Shown: positions 1 to 8,675, counted from the first letter of the stretch. The stretch is DNA of 64,000 bases from Streptomyces sp. NRRL S-37 (GCF_000721605.1 NZ_JOIZ01000009.1:119962-183961); one strand, 5' to 3'. Notes: generated by a model from the letters alone, not told the origin. A program made the numbers and translations.

Positions 1-260
1 CCGCCGTACAGGCACTGGCCTGCGGGCTGCCCGTGGTGGGCTACCGTCCGCTGCCCGGCCACGGCGCGGAGGGCGTGCGCCGGATGGCGGCGCTCGGCGT
101 CTCGGAGACCGCCACGGACGCCGCCACGCTGCTGCGCGCGCTGCGGCGGCTGTCGGCGGACGGCCCGTACCGGGAGCACCGGATCGCCCGCGGGCGGCGG
201 CTCTTCCGGGGAGACGTACTGGCCCGGGTGACCGCGCTCGCCGGCCTGCCCTCCGAGTGA
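1..260 (+). CDS. Glycosyltransferase C-terminus (MGDG-synthase/UGT-like), partial
   Basis: This is the last ~85 codons of a gene entering from the left, read in frame 3 and ending at TGA 258-260. The ACGLPVVGYRPLPGHG stretch is the sugar-nucleotide binding loop seen in GT28-type processive diacylglycerol glycosyltransferases and related actinobacterial enzymes. The family would move a sugar from a nucleotide donor to a lipid at the membrane. The N-terminal acceptor domain lies outside the window, so the substrate cannot be judged. Confidence 0.6.
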   Translation, partial: AVQALACGLPVVGYRPLPGHGAEGVRRMAALGVSETATDAATLLRALRRLSADGPYREHRIARGRRLFRGDVLARVTALAGLPSE

Positions 261-268
261 CCGGGCGC

Positions 269-1111
269 TCACGGCCCGCGCCGGTCGTCACCGGCCGGCT
301 CCGTGCCGGGCGGCGGGGGCAGGTCCCCGGTGAACCGGTGCCCGTGGTGGTGGAGGAGCCAGCGGCCGAACAGGGCACCGCCGAAGATGACGAACCCCAC
401 GCCGATGAGCCAGGACTCGACGATGAGGACGACACCGACGGTGCCGTAGCTGATCGCGTTGTCGATGATCAGCGGGGCGAAGACGAAGTAGGAGAAGCCC
501 CGCAGACCGATCAGGCCCGCCATGGTGGCGATCGCGCCCGGCAGCAGATGCCACCAGCCGATCTGGCCGCCCAGCAGGAAGCGCTGCCCCCACCAGAAGA
601 ACAGCATGCCGGTCGCCAGCGAGAGGGTGATCCGTTCCGGCCCGTGCAGGGCGTCGCGGGTCAGCACCTCCTGGTAGAGGTACGCGGTCAGGGCGCACAG
701 CCAGGTCGCCTGGCGCCAGATGCGGTGCCACGGCCCAGGCCGCAGGTTCCACATCCGCTCGTAGCCGTTCTGGACGCTCCCGCCGAACGGGATGCCGAAC
801 GCGGCGAGCGCCAGCACACCCCACAGGCTGGTGGTGCCGATCACCTCGCGCGGCGGGCTGATGATCTCCGTGAGGACGCGCGCGGACCGGCCGGACAGCC
901 CCATGCCGTCCGCCAGCCAGGCCGCGAAGCCGCCCCGCCCGAGCGGGTCGGCGGCGGCGATCACGATGAGCAGGGGCGCCAGCGTGACCAGCGCCAGCGT
1001 GGCGAAACCCATGGCCCTGTGCATCAGTTCGATGTCACGGCCGCGCCGCATCAGGGTGTGGGCGCCCAGCCACTCCCACCCGTGCCGGAGCGTGCGCAGG
1101 CCACGCCTCAC
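269..1111 (-). CDS. YihY/BrkB-family inner-membrane protein
   Basis: A 280-residue membrane protein with the YihY/BrkB pattern: a basic N-terminus, several hydrophobic helices, and the family's central glycine-rich region (FGIPFGGSVQNGYERMW). The biochemical role of the family is unsettled; the old 'RNase BN' label is wrong. The GTG start at 1111 is chosen because AAGGAG sits just upstream and homology begins there. It lies 38 bases downstream of the sigma-factor gene on the same strand, so the two may be cotranscribed. The C-terminal tail is His- and Pro-rich. Confidence 0.8.
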   Translation of the reverse strand: MRRGLRTLRHGWEWLGAHTLMRRGRDIELMHRAMGFATLALVTLAPLLIVIAAADPLGRGGFAAWLADGMGLSGRSARVLTEIISPPREVIGTTSLWGVLALAAFGIPFGGSVQNGYERMWNLRPGPWHRIWRQATWLCALTAYLYQEVLTRDALHGPERITLSLATGMLFFWWGQRFLLGGQIGWWHLLPGAIATMAGLIGLRGFSYFVFAPLIIDNAISYGTVGVVLIVESWLIGVGFVIFGGALFGRWLLHHHGHRFTGDLPPPPGTEPAGDDRRGP

Positions 1112-1149
1112 GGTGCGCTCCTTCGTCGGCTCGCGTCCACGCACCTGTG

Positions 1150-2283
1150 TCACCCCTCGGCGGGCGGGACGAACCCGGGCGGGGAAGGTGCCCTCTCCTC
1201 GCGCGCGCGGCGGGCGGGAGGGGGCCGCGCCCTCGCGGTCCGCGGCGCGGCTTCGGCGTACGTCCGCCGCCGCGAGCCCGCGCGCCGCCGCCGGACCGGG
1301 TGCCCGTGACCGCGCCGGGGCCCCGTACCGGCCGCGGCACGCGGGGCCGGGCGCGCCGGGCCGGCGGCTCCCACGGGACGTACCGGTTCCTCGGCGCCAC
1401 GGAGGCCGCACGAGGTGCGCGCCGGCCGGGCCGCCCGCCCGGTGGCCGGACCCCGCGCCGCCCCGCCGGCGCCCGCGCGCGGCTCGCCCGCCAGGAGCCC
1501 CTCGCGGAGCCGGTCGAGGCAGCGCCGCAGGATGCGCGAGACCTGCATCTGGGAGACGCCGACGGCGTCCGCGATCCGCTGCTGGGTGTACTCCCGGTAG
1601 AAGCGCAGGTAGAGCACACGGCGGTCGCGCTCCGGCAGCCGCCTCACCAGGGCGGTCAGGGACACGGTGTCGACCACCCGGCCGAGCGCCGGGTCCTCCG
1701 CGCCGATCAGACGGGCGAGCGGGATCTCCTGGCCGTGTCCGGCGGGCTCGTCGAGGGACCGGGCACGGCACGCGTGCACCGCCCGCAGCGTGGACAGCAC
1801 GCGGTCCCGCCCGAGCCCGGTGTGCACGGCGATCTGCTCCGGGGTGGGCGAGCGGCCGCCCAGCCGCTGTTCGAGCTCCTCGACGGCCTGGAAGATCCGG
1901 CCGCTCGCCTCCCGCAGGGGGCGGGGCAGCCGTACGGTGGCCGTGCGGTCGCGCAGATGGCGCCGGATCTCACCGGTGACCTTGGGGACCGCGTACGACA
2001 GGAAGGCGTGGCCCAGGGCGGGGTCGTAGCCGTCGACGGCCTTGACCAGTCCCAGGGACGCGACCTGTACGAGATCGTCGAACTCCTCCCCGTGACACCG
2101 GAAGCGGCGTGTGACACGCCGCGCCATCGGCAGCAGCAGGCGGATGACGTGCTCCCGGAGGGCGGCCCGCCGCGGTCCCGGCGGGTGCTCCGAGAGCTCG
2201 CGCAGCAGCGCGTCGAGCTGCTGCGAGGACGGCTCCGGTACGGCGTCGCGTGTCCGGATCACGTCGGCGGCTGAGGGGGACAT
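1150..2283 (-). CDS. SigB/SigF-type RNA polymerase sigma factor with long tail
   Basis: A 377-residue protein whose first ~262 residues form a complete SigB/SigF/SigG-type sigma factor. Region 2 contains the FDDLVQVASLGLVKAVDGYD core, followed by region 3 and a region 4 helix-turn-helix (YTQQRIADAVGVSQMQVSR). Such factors direct stress or developmental transcription and are usually held by anti-sigma kinases. ATG at 2283 follows a GAGAGG ribosome site. After region 4 there is an Arg/Ala/Pro-rich tail of ~115 residues not normal for this family, which looks like read-through past a lost stop. The BrkB gene follows directly. Confidence 0.85.
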   Translation of the reverse strand: MSPSAADVIRTRDAVPEPSSQQLDALLRELSEHPPGPRRAALREHVIRLLLPMARRVTRRFRCHGEEFDDLVQVASLGLVKAVDGYDPALGHAFLSYAVPKVTGEIRRHLRDRTATVRLPRPLREASGRIFQAVEELEQRLGGRSPTPEQIAVHTGLGRDRVLSTLRAVHACRARSLDEPAGHGQEIPLARLIGAEDPALGRVVDTVSLTALVRRLPERDRRVLYLRFYREYTQQRIADAVGVSQMQVSRILRRCLDRLREGLLAGEPRAGAGGAARGPATGRAARPARTSCGLRGAEEPVRPVGAAGPARPAPRAAAGTGPRRGHGHPVRRRRAGSRRRTYAEAAPRTARARPPPARRAREERAPSPPGFVPPAEG

Positions 2284-2583
2284 GGGCCTCTCGGGGGTGC
2301 GGCTCCGCTGTGGTCGGCGTTCGGGCGCGCCGGCCGCTCCGCGCGGGAGCGATGTGCGCGCCAGTCTCGGAGTCACCCTTCGGCCGGACCCCGAAACACG
2401 GCCTGAGCCGCGTGCGGGATCCCTGTCCGTCCCGCGAGTGACGTCAGGCGCCGGCGGGTTGCGTTCCGGACCGGTACCTGCCGTCCGGTCGGGACACCAG
2501 GACCGTACGAGAAGAGTGGCCCGCTCCGTCCGGGAGGGCGGAACCGCTGCCGGGCGCGGATCGCGGCGCTCGCCAGAGCCAGC

Positions 2584-2901
2584 ATGACCACGACCGGCAC
2601 CCGCAGGTCCGACCTGGCTTCGGACATCTCCCGGCGGCTGGGGGTGTCCGGGTACTGGGCCCGTCAGGTCCGCGACGGCAAAAAGGTGCCCGGCGTCGAA
2701 CTCCTCCACGGGCTCGTCGAGTACTTCGGCGTCGAGGAGGGAGAGGCGTTCTTCACCGCACCGGCCGCCGACGCGCTCAACCGCGCCCTGCTCCCCCTTC
2801 CGCGCAGGCTCGGACATCCCGAGAGCGATCCGGTACTGGCCCTGATGGACCGCTACGGGGTGAACTCCGCCGACCCGCGCGCACGGTTCCCCGACCCGTG
2901 A
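2584..2901 (+). CDS. Short XRE-like DNA-binding protein (antitoxin-like)
   Basis: A 105-residue protein. Residues ~15-60 resemble the second half of the XRE helix-turn-helix domain of Streptomyces regulators (LGVSGYWARQVRDGKKVPGVE, then LVEYFGVEEGEAFF). The first helices of the usual domain are absent, so it is shortened or degenerate. No clear ribosome site precedes ATG 2584. The next gene is a Zn-peptidase-like 'toxin component', the partner usually found beside this regulator family, which supports the assignment by context. Confidence 0.55.
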   Translation: MTTTGTRRSDLASDISRRLGVSGYWARQVRDGKKVPGVELLHGLVEYFGVEEGEAFFTAPAADALNRALLPLPRRLGHPESDPVLALMDRYGVNSADPRARFPDP

Positions 2902-2967
2902 GCAGGTGGAGTGTCTCCTCGAAGGAGTCCTCCGGTCCGTCGTGCCCCCGGAAGGAGCCCGCGGCCG

Positions 2968-3471
2968 GTGAGCACCAAGGCGATGAAGACCTTGCTCACC
3001 GTCCTGGGCCGCCGGGCGGCGGGAACCGTCGAGCGGCCGGCCGAGCCCCAGGAGGTCATGGAGGCGTTCTGCGAGGCCATGACCGCACGGACCGGCCGGC
3101 CGATCAGCCTCCTGTTCCGGGCGTTCCCGCCGGACATCCCCGTCTCCGGCATGCGACTGGACTGCGGGGACCCCTCCATCATCGTCGTGGAGGAACGCAC
3201 CGTCCCCGAGGCCCGGTTGGTCATCCTCGGTCATGAACTGCGGCACGAGGAGCAGGGCGACTGCGGTCACCACGTCGCGGGAATGCCGGCCGCCGCCCGC
3301 GCGCTGCCCGCCGGACAGGTCACGGAGGCGATCGAGCGGGCCGCCGGCCGCCCCGTCCTCAGGACGCGGTACGGGCGCGCAGGATCCCCTCGACGCCCTG
3401 CAGGAAGGTCTCCGAGACCAGTTCGGGGTCGAAGAGGCAACCGGCCGCCATGGCACCGTCCCGGAGCATGA
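2968..3471 (+). CDS. ImmA/IrrE-like toxin component, C-terminus altered
   Basis: A 167-residue protein from GTG 2968, ten bases after a GGAAGGAG site. Residues to ~130 match the Streptomyces 'toxin-antitoxin system, toxin component' family: IIVVEERT, then LVILGHELRHEEQGDCGHH carrying an HExxH-like metal motif (HELRH). Known relatives continue into an acidic conserved tail. Here homology stops near residue 130 and the frame runs about 110 bases into the convergent TetR gene, giving an Arg-rich end. I infer the true C-terminus was lost; whether the product is active is unknown. Confidence 0.55.
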   Translation: MSTKAMKTLLTVLGRRAAGTVERPAEPQEVMEAFCEAMTARTGRPISLLFRAFPPDIPVSGMRLDCGDPSIIVVEERTVPEARLVILGHELRHEEQGDCGHHVAGMPAAARALPAGQVTEAIERAAGRPVLRTRYGRAGSPRRPAGRSPRPVRGRRGNRPPWHRPGA

Positions 3472-3946
3472 CGAGGTGCCGGCCGGCCGCCTCGGCGGGC
3501 GCGTCGCCGGTCTCCGCCAGCAGCTCCGTGACGGTGTCCAGGAACCACTGCCGGTGGGCCAGGACGGCCCGGTGGACCGGGTGGGCGGGGTCGGGATACT
3601 CGGCCACCGCGTTGAGGAAGGCGCAGCCGCGGAAACCGGGGGACCGGATGCCCTCGGTGATGGCCCCGGCGACGGCCCGGACCCTGTCGGCCGCCGGCCG
3701 GACGCTCGCCACGGCGGTGGCTACCTGCTCCCGGATTCCCCGGTCGGCCTGTTCGAGGTAGGCGAGAACGAGGTCCTCCTTGCCCGAGAAATGCCGGTAC
3801 AGCGTGGCCCGGGTCACCTGTGCCTCCGTGATGACCCGGTCGATGCCGACGGAGTGGATCCCCTCGGCGTAGAAGATCCGGGTCGCTGTGTGGAGCAGCC
3901 GCGCTCGCGCTTCGGAGGTGCTGCCGTTCTTCGGGCTCCGACTCAT
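3359..3946 (-). CDS. TetR/AcrR-family repressor
   Basis: A 195-residue TetR regulator. The N-terminal helix-turn-helix spans residues ~12-58 (IFYAEGIHSVGIDRVITEAQ, TRATLYRHFSGKEDL), followed by an all-helical ligand domain. It is divergent from the membrane-protein gene at 4134, and the space between them holds paired GAACGTTC operators, so it very likely represses itself and that gene. Its 3' end overlaps the altered tail of the toxin-like gene on the other strand. The ligand cannot be inferred. Confidence 0.9.
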   Translation of the reverse strand: MSRSPKNGSTSEARARLLHTATRIFYAEGIHSVGIDRVITEAQVTRATLYRHFSGKEDLVLAYLEQADRGIREQVATAVASVRPAADRVRAVAGAITEGIRSPGFRGCAFLNAVAEYPDPAHPVHRAVLAHRQWFLDTVTELLAETGDAPAEAAGRHLVMLRDGAMAAGCLFDPELVSETFLQGVEGILRARTAS

Positions 3947-3959
3947 GCCGCCAGGCTAC

Positions 3960-4042
3960 CAAGAGGGGAGAACGTTCGGTCTTGACAGAGACCGTGCCGG
4001 TCCTCTTTGATCTGAGCACGAGACAGAACGTTCTCCCTCTTG
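3960..4042. promoter_or_regulatory. Paired TetR operators with promoter between
   Basis: Two near-identical arms face each other: 3960-3977 (AAGAGGGGAGAACGTTC) and 4026-4042 (GAACGTTCTCCCTCTT). Each centres on the palindrome GAACGTTC (3970-3977 and 4026-4033). On the + strand TTGACA (3982-3987) and TTTGAT (4006-4011) form a -35/-10 pair with an 18-base spacer, with the right arm just downstream of the -10. The layout suits repression of both divergent genes by the TetR protein. Confidence 0.75.
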
Positions 4043-4133
4043 TCGGGCGGCGCCTTCACTGCTCCCCGCGCACCCGGCCGCCGGGCGGGACCGCGCCGTC
4101 CCGCATCGGCTCACCGTCACGAAAGGAACTTTC

Positions 4134-4694
4134 ATGGACACCCTCGTCGGCACGGCCCCCACCGGCGTTCCCGCCGCCCTGCGCAGGCTGTACTTCCTGC
4201 GGTTCGCGTTCGCCGCCGTATGGGCCGCCCTGCTGTTCACGACCGCCGGAACACTGGGAGCGCTCGGTACGGTGCTGCTCCTGGTCTACCCCCTGTTCGA
4301 CGCGGCGGCCGCGGTCGTCGACGCCCGGTCCGCGAAGGCGAACGGCGGTACGGCCCGGCTCCTGTACGTGAACATCGCGCTCAGCTCACTGACGGCCGTC
4401 GGCCTGGCCGTCGCCGCCACGTCGGGCATTCCGGCCGTCCTACGGGTCTGGGGGATCTGGGCCGTCACCTCGGGACTCGTCCAGCTCATCGTGGGCGCGG
4501 GCCGCAGGAAACTGGGCGGCCAGTGGCCGATGATCATCAGCGGCGCCATCTCCACGGCCGCCGGCGCGTCGTTCTTCGCCGCGGCCGGCCGCGACGACGC
4601 CACCTTGGCGAACCTCGCCGGCTACGCCTTCCTCGGAGGTGTCTTCTTCCTCGTCTCGGCCCTCCGGCTGAACCGGACCCGCGACGAGGTGTGA
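4134..4694 (+). CDS. Small integral membrane protein (DUF308/HdeD-like)
   Basis: A 186-residue protein with about six hydrophobic helices in hairpin pairs, as in the DUF308/HdeD group (for example FAFAAVWAALLFTTAG and LGGVFFLVSALRL near the end). A GAAAGGAAC ribosome site lies upstream of ATG 4134. It is expressed from the operator-flanked promoter shared with the divergent TetR gene, so it is probably induced by that regulator's ligand. The molecular function of such proteins is unknown. Confidence 0.75.
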   Translation: MDTLVGTAPTGVPAALRRLYFLRFAFAAVWAALLFTTAGTLGALGTVLLLVYPLFDAAAAVVDARSAKANGGTARLLYVNIALSSLTAVGLAVAATSGIPAVLRVWGIWAVTSGLVQLIVGAGRRKLGGQWPMIISGAISTAAGASFFAAAGRDDATLANLAGYAFLGGVFFLVSALRLNRTRDEV

Positions 4695-4714
4695 CCTCCC
4701 CGGACCCGGACGGG

Positions 4715-7561
4715 TCAGCCGGAGTCGTCGAACATGGCCAGCAGCGCCTGCTCGTCCGTCTCCGGTCCGGGCCGCTCCGACTGCGGCAGCTGCTCGGCCC
4801 ATACCGTCTTTCCCTGCGGCATGTAGCGGGCCCCCCAGCTGCTGGTGAACTGCGCCACCAGGAACAGACCGCGCCCGCCCTCCTCGGTCATGGCCGCCCG
4901 CCGGATGCGCGGAGATGTGTTGCTGCGGTCGGAGACCTCGCAGATCAGCGAGTCGTCGCGCAGCAACCGCAGGCACACGGGCCCCCGGCCGCCGTACCGC
5001 ACGGCGTTGGTGACCAGCTCGCTGACCACCAGCCCGGTGTTGAAGTCCAGCTCCGACAGGCCCCAGGCGGCGAGCTGATCGCGGGTCAGCGCCCTGGCCC
5101 GCGCCACGACCGAGGGGTCGGACGGGAACTCCCAGGCCGCCACCCGGTCCTCGGACAGCGCGTGCACACGGGCCAGCAGGAGGGCCACGTCGTCGTACGG
5201 GCCGCCGGCCGGGAGGGTGTCCGCGATCCGGTCGCAGACGTCCTCCAGTGCCGGGCCGCCGCGGTCCAGCGAGTCCAGCAGCCGCCCGGTGCGCACGTCG
5301 GTGTCCCCGTAGCCGCGGTCCTCCTTGAGCAGACCGTCGGTGTACATCGCCAGCAGGCTGCCCGCGGGCAGGTCGACGCCTGCGGACTCGTACGGCTGGA
5401 TCCCGCCGAGCCCGAGCGGCGGACCGCTCGGCAGGTCGATCAGCCGCGCCCGCCCGCCCGGTGTCAGCACGGCGGGCGGCGGATGACCGGCCCGTGCGGC
5501 CGTGCAGCGGCACGACACCGGGTCGTACACCGCGTACAGGCAGGTCGCTCCCGTCGCGGGGTCCTGCTCCTCGTCCGACTCGCCGGGCGTCCGGCTGACC
5601 AGGTCGTCCAGGTGGGCCAGCACCTCCTCGGGCAGCAGGTCAAGACCGGCCAGCGTCCGCACCGCCGTCCGCAGCCGGCCCATGGTCGCCGCCGCCTGCA
5701 GGCCGTTCCCGGGCACGTCCCCGACGACCAGCGCCACGCGCATCCCGGACAGCGGGATCGCGTCGAACCAGTCCCCGCCCACACCGGCCCTGGCGTCCGC
5801 GGGCAGATAACGGGAGGCGAGTTCGGCGGCGCTCAGCCGGGGCAGGGCGTGCGGAAGCAGGCTGCGCTGCAGCGTCAGGGAGGCGCGGTGCTCCCGGCGG
5901 TAGTGGCGGGCGTTGTCCACGCTGATCGCGGCACGGGCCGCCAGTTCACCCGCCAGCGTCAGGTCGTCCTGCTCGTACGGCCTCGTCCTGCCGCGCCGGT
6001 AGAAGCCCGCCAGGCCCAGCACGGAGCCCCGCGCGGACAGCGGCGCGCCCAGATAGGAGTGCACGCCCGCACCGAGCAGGCCGACGGGGTGCGCCCGGCC
6101 GGCCGGGGACCCGGACAGGGCGGCGGTCGGCACCGAGTCCGTCACCGGCCGCCCGGTCTCCAGACACCGGGCCTGGGGTGTCCCCGCGGGGTAGCCGGCC
6201 GGTACGTCCACGCCGCCGGCCGGGGCGTCGCGGGAGTCCTCGCCCGCCCAGACGGCCACCCGGCGCAGTGCCGCGCCGGGGCGCAGCCGCCCGCGCGGTG
6301 GTTCCTCACCGGCCAGGACACCTTCCACCAGGTCGACGACGACCAGGTCGGCGAAGCGCGGCACGGCGATCCTCGCCAGCTCCTCGGCGGTGCGCCACAT
6401 GTCCAGAGTGGTGCCGAGCCGGGTGCCCGCCTCGTTCAGCAGGGACAGCCGGCTACGGGCCTCGGCCGCGAGCCGGCTGACGCCCGGCTCGCCGACCAGC
6501 AGCAGCCACGCGTCGGCCGGCCCGGCGGCGGGCGGTTCCGCCGTCGCACCGGGCGCATCCGCCCCCGCCGCCCCGGCGGGACGGTCCAGGAGCGGCACAT
6601 GACGGCCGTCAGGGGCGGTCACGGCGCCCCGGCCCGGCGTCCCCCTGCCGCGGATGTCCTCGAAGCTGACCTCGACCGCCGCGCCCTCCGCGTCGCCGTG
6701 GTGCAGCTCCCGGCGGCGCAGCACGGCCACGCGGCTGCCCGCGAGGGGCACCTCGGTGAACGCCTCGCCCGCCGAGGAGATCAGCTCGACGGCGCGCTCC
6801 AGCAGCATCAGCCGCTCCTGCGAGGCCAGGCGGGGAGCCGGCCCGCCGAGCCGGTGCAGCTCACCCGAGCCGAGGTCCAGCTCGGTGTGCCCGCCGCGCT
6901 CCCTGGCCCGCTGGAAGGAGCGCATCAGCTCGAGCTCGCGGGCCGTGCTCAGCTCCAGCAGGCGCTCCCCGATGCGTTCGGTGGCTTCCTGCAGGACCAG
7001 TGCCATGCCGGGGTCGGCCAGTGCCCGGGGCACGGAGAGGTTGACCGCGCCCCGCACGGTGCCGCCCACCGGGTCGCGCACCGGCGCGGCCATGCAGGTC
7101 AGCTCCTTGAGGCCGTGCAGGAAGTGTTCGTGGCCGACGACCACGAACGGCGCCCGGGTGCTCAGCACCATGCTGACGCTGCTGGTCCCCATGAACCGCT
7201 CGTCGACGTTGGCGCCCGGTACCAGGGAGGCGGCGTCCATCAGCTCCAGCCCCGCCGGGGCGCCCCACCGGTCCACGATGTTCGCCCGTGAGTCGGCCAG
7301 CGCCACGGTCACCGGCACGCCCGAGAACCGTTCGTACAGGTGGGCCAGCACCGGCGCGGCGGCCCTGATCAGCCGGGAGTCGGGATCCAGGTCCCCCTCG
7401 ACCGGCAGGGCCACCCCCTCCTGGTCGATACCGAGCGACCGCGAGCGCTGCCAGGAGGCGAGGATCTCCGGACGTACTCCGGCGACCGGCTGCGCCCGGT
7501 CGCCGGGACCACCGCCCGAAGGAGTCGGATACGGGTTCACAGGATCAGGGTAATCGGGCAT
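4715..7561 (-). CDS. GAF sensor / SpoIIE phosphatase / HATPase fusion
   Basis: A 948-residue multidomain regulator. Residues ~30-200 resemble the GAF sensor of AcoR-type regulators (RPEILASWQRSRSLGID, later FMGTSSVSMVLSTRAPFVVVG). A second GAF-like domain covers ~380-540. A SpoIIE/PP2C serine phosphatase follows with GVGGDWFDA near residue 595 and MYTDGLLKEDRG. The C-terminus is an RsbW-like ATPase with NAVRYGG near residue 854. The family controls sigma factors by switching phosphorylation of anti-anti-sigma proteins. ATG 7561 is used; an in-frame GTG at 7627 after GAAGG is a credible alternative. The SigB-like gene nearby is a possible, unproven partner. Confidence 0.9.
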   Translation of the reverse strand: MPDYPDPVNPYPTPSGGGPGDRAQPVAGVRPEILASWQRSRSLGIDQEGVALPVEGDLDPDSRLIRAAAPVLAHLYERFSGVPVTVALADSRANIVDRWGAPAGLELMDAASLVPGANVDERFMGTSSVSMVLSTRAPFVVVGHEHFLHGLKELTCMAAPVRDPVGGTVRGAVNLSVPRALADPGMALVLQEATERIGERLLELSTARELELMRSFQRARERGGHTELDLGSGELHRLGGPAPRLASQERLMLLERAVELISSAGEAFTEVPLAGSRVAVLRRRELHHGDAEGAAVEVSFEDIRGRGTPGRGAVTAPDGRHVPLLDRPAGAAGADAPGATAEPPAAGPADAWLLLVGEPGVSRLAAEARSRLSLLNEAGTRLGTTLDMWRTAEELARIAVPRFADLVVVDLVEGVLAGEEPPRGRLRPGAALRRVAVWAGEDSRDAPAGGVDVPAGYPAGTPQARCLETGRPVTDSVPTAALSGSPAGRAHPVGLLGAGVHSYLGAPLSARGSVLGLAGFYRRGRTRPYEQDDLTLAGELAARAAISVDNARHYRREHRASLTLQRSLLPHALPRLSAAELASRYLPADARAGVGGDWFDAIPLSGMRVALVVGDVPGNGLQAAATMGRLRTAVRTLAGLDLLPEEVLAHLDDLVSRTPGESDEEQDPATGATCLYAVYDPVSCRCTAARAGHPPPAVLTPGGRARLIDLPSGPPLGLGGIQPYESAGVDLPAGSLLAMYTDGLLKEDRGYGDTDVRTGRLLDSLDRGGPALEDVCDRIADTLPAGGPYDDVALLLARVHALSEDRVAAWEFPSDPSVVARARALTRDQLAAWGLSELDFNTGLVVSELVTNAVRYGGRGPVCLRLLRDDSLICEVSDRSNTSPRIRRAAMTEEGGRGLFLVAQFTSSWGARYMPQGKTVWAEQLPQSERPGPETDEQALLAMFDDSG

Positions 7562-7633
7562 ATGGGACGTGCGCTCGGCCGCGAGTGTCCCGGAGGCGAA
7601 GGTTCCGGACCCGGGACGGTCCCTCACCGGCCT

Positions 7634-7840
7634 TCACGGGCTGCGCCACAGCAGCAGGGCGATGTCATCGGTGTACGCGTGCCGGGGGACGGCGTGGCGC
7701 ACCGGATCGTCGGCCGGATCGTCGATGGACCGGGTGAGGTCGGAGCCGGGGGTTTCCACGAGACCGTCGGTGCAGAGGGCGAGGAGCGATCCGGCCGGCA
7801 GGGGTGCGGAGGGAGGTGTCCCGCGCCGGCCAGGTGGAGG
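7634..7840 (-). pseudogene. SpoIIE phosphatase C-terminal remnant
   Basis: The minus strand encodes PAGSLLALCTDGLVETPG and ends with YTDDIALLLWRSP, which are the last two conserved blocks of a SpoIIE-type PP2C phosphatase. Everything upstream of these blocks is missing. The fragment stops six bases before the alternative GTG (7627) of the intact SpoIIE-HATPase gene, so it is probably the stump of a neighbouring paralogue removed by deletion. Confidence 0.6.
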
Positions 7841-7861
7841 CACCGCCGGGACTCTCACCAC

Positions 7862-8192
7862 TCACATGTCCGACCGTATGCGGTCGGTCGCCGGCGGGCG
7901 AAGGGTGTGCCGCGGTGTCCGCGCGGATGTGCCTGCTCCATGTGGCCGTGACCGCTGGCAGTCGTCCGGGCGGACGGCTGTGATGGACGTACGGGTCCGG
8001 TGTCCGCGCCGGGCACGCCCGCGCCGCGGGCCTCGTCCCCACCGGTCCGCCGGTCCTGTCCCGGTGTGCCTCGCGCGGCGTGGAGGGAAAGGACGGGGAG
8101 CACGCCGGCCGGCCGGTCACGGAGACCGTTCCGGCCCCGAGGTCCGGGCCCGCCGTCCCGGCGCGGTCGGACAGGAGAAGCAGAGGTGTGAC
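7862..8192. other. Non-coding gap
   Basis: About 330 bases without a convincing gene. It contains the AGGAGAAG ribosome site (8173-8180) of the HU-like gene. No other element was recognised. Confidence 0.4.
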
Positions 8193-8450
8193 ATGGACAA
8201 GTCCCAATTGGCCCGGGCCAGCGTGCGCAAGGCCGCGCAGAGAGGCCACGACATCCGCGAGGAGGACGCGGAACAGGTGATCGACGCCCTGTTCGGCACG
8301 GTCGACATGGCGGGCGTGATCGCCGAGACACTCAAGCACGACGAAGCGGTGGTGGCCGGCAGCTTCGGCCGCTTCCACACCGACGGGGGCTCCGCCGCCT
8401 TCCAGCCGGGCAAGGCCCTGACCGAGTACCTCCACGACACCACCCCGTGA
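8193..8450 (+). CDS. HU-like nucleoid protein lacking the DNA-binding arm
   Basis: An 85-residue protein. The N-terminal helices are followed by VAGSFGRFHTDGGSAAFQPG and KALTEYLH, matching the HU/IHF core (GFGTF and AFKPGKAL) but without the ~20-residue beta-arm that grips DNA in classical HU. The family shapes DNA or binds it non-specifically. ATG 8193 follows AGGAGAAG. It stands alone, convergent with the HTH gene across a strong terminator. DNA binding may be weakened or altered. Confidence 0.65.
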   Translation: MDKSQLARASVRKAAQRGHDIREEDAEQVIDALFGTVDMAGVIAETLKHDEAVVAGSFGRFHTDGGSAAFQPGKALTEYLHDTTP

Positions 8451-8675
8451 CGGGGACGTACGGATTCCCCGTTCCGGGCCACGGGATCACGGCTGCCGGG
8501 TGGACGCACGGCGGGGATCCGCCTGGTGCCCCGTACTCCGCCTCCGGCCTTCCGGTCCCGGCGGCCGCCCGGCTGTTCGTCTCCGTACGCGCGGCCGGGG
8601 CACACGCGTCCTCGCCGCCGCGCAGGCCGTACCTGTCCGGCCGGCAGGCAGCCGCCTTCGCCCGGCGGCGGAACC

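Noticed and set aside
4040..7291. A 1083-codon open frame on the + strand
   Set aside because: It is antisense to the SpoIIE-HATPase gene, has Arg/Gly/His-rich composition and no family similarity; it is a by-product of high GC.
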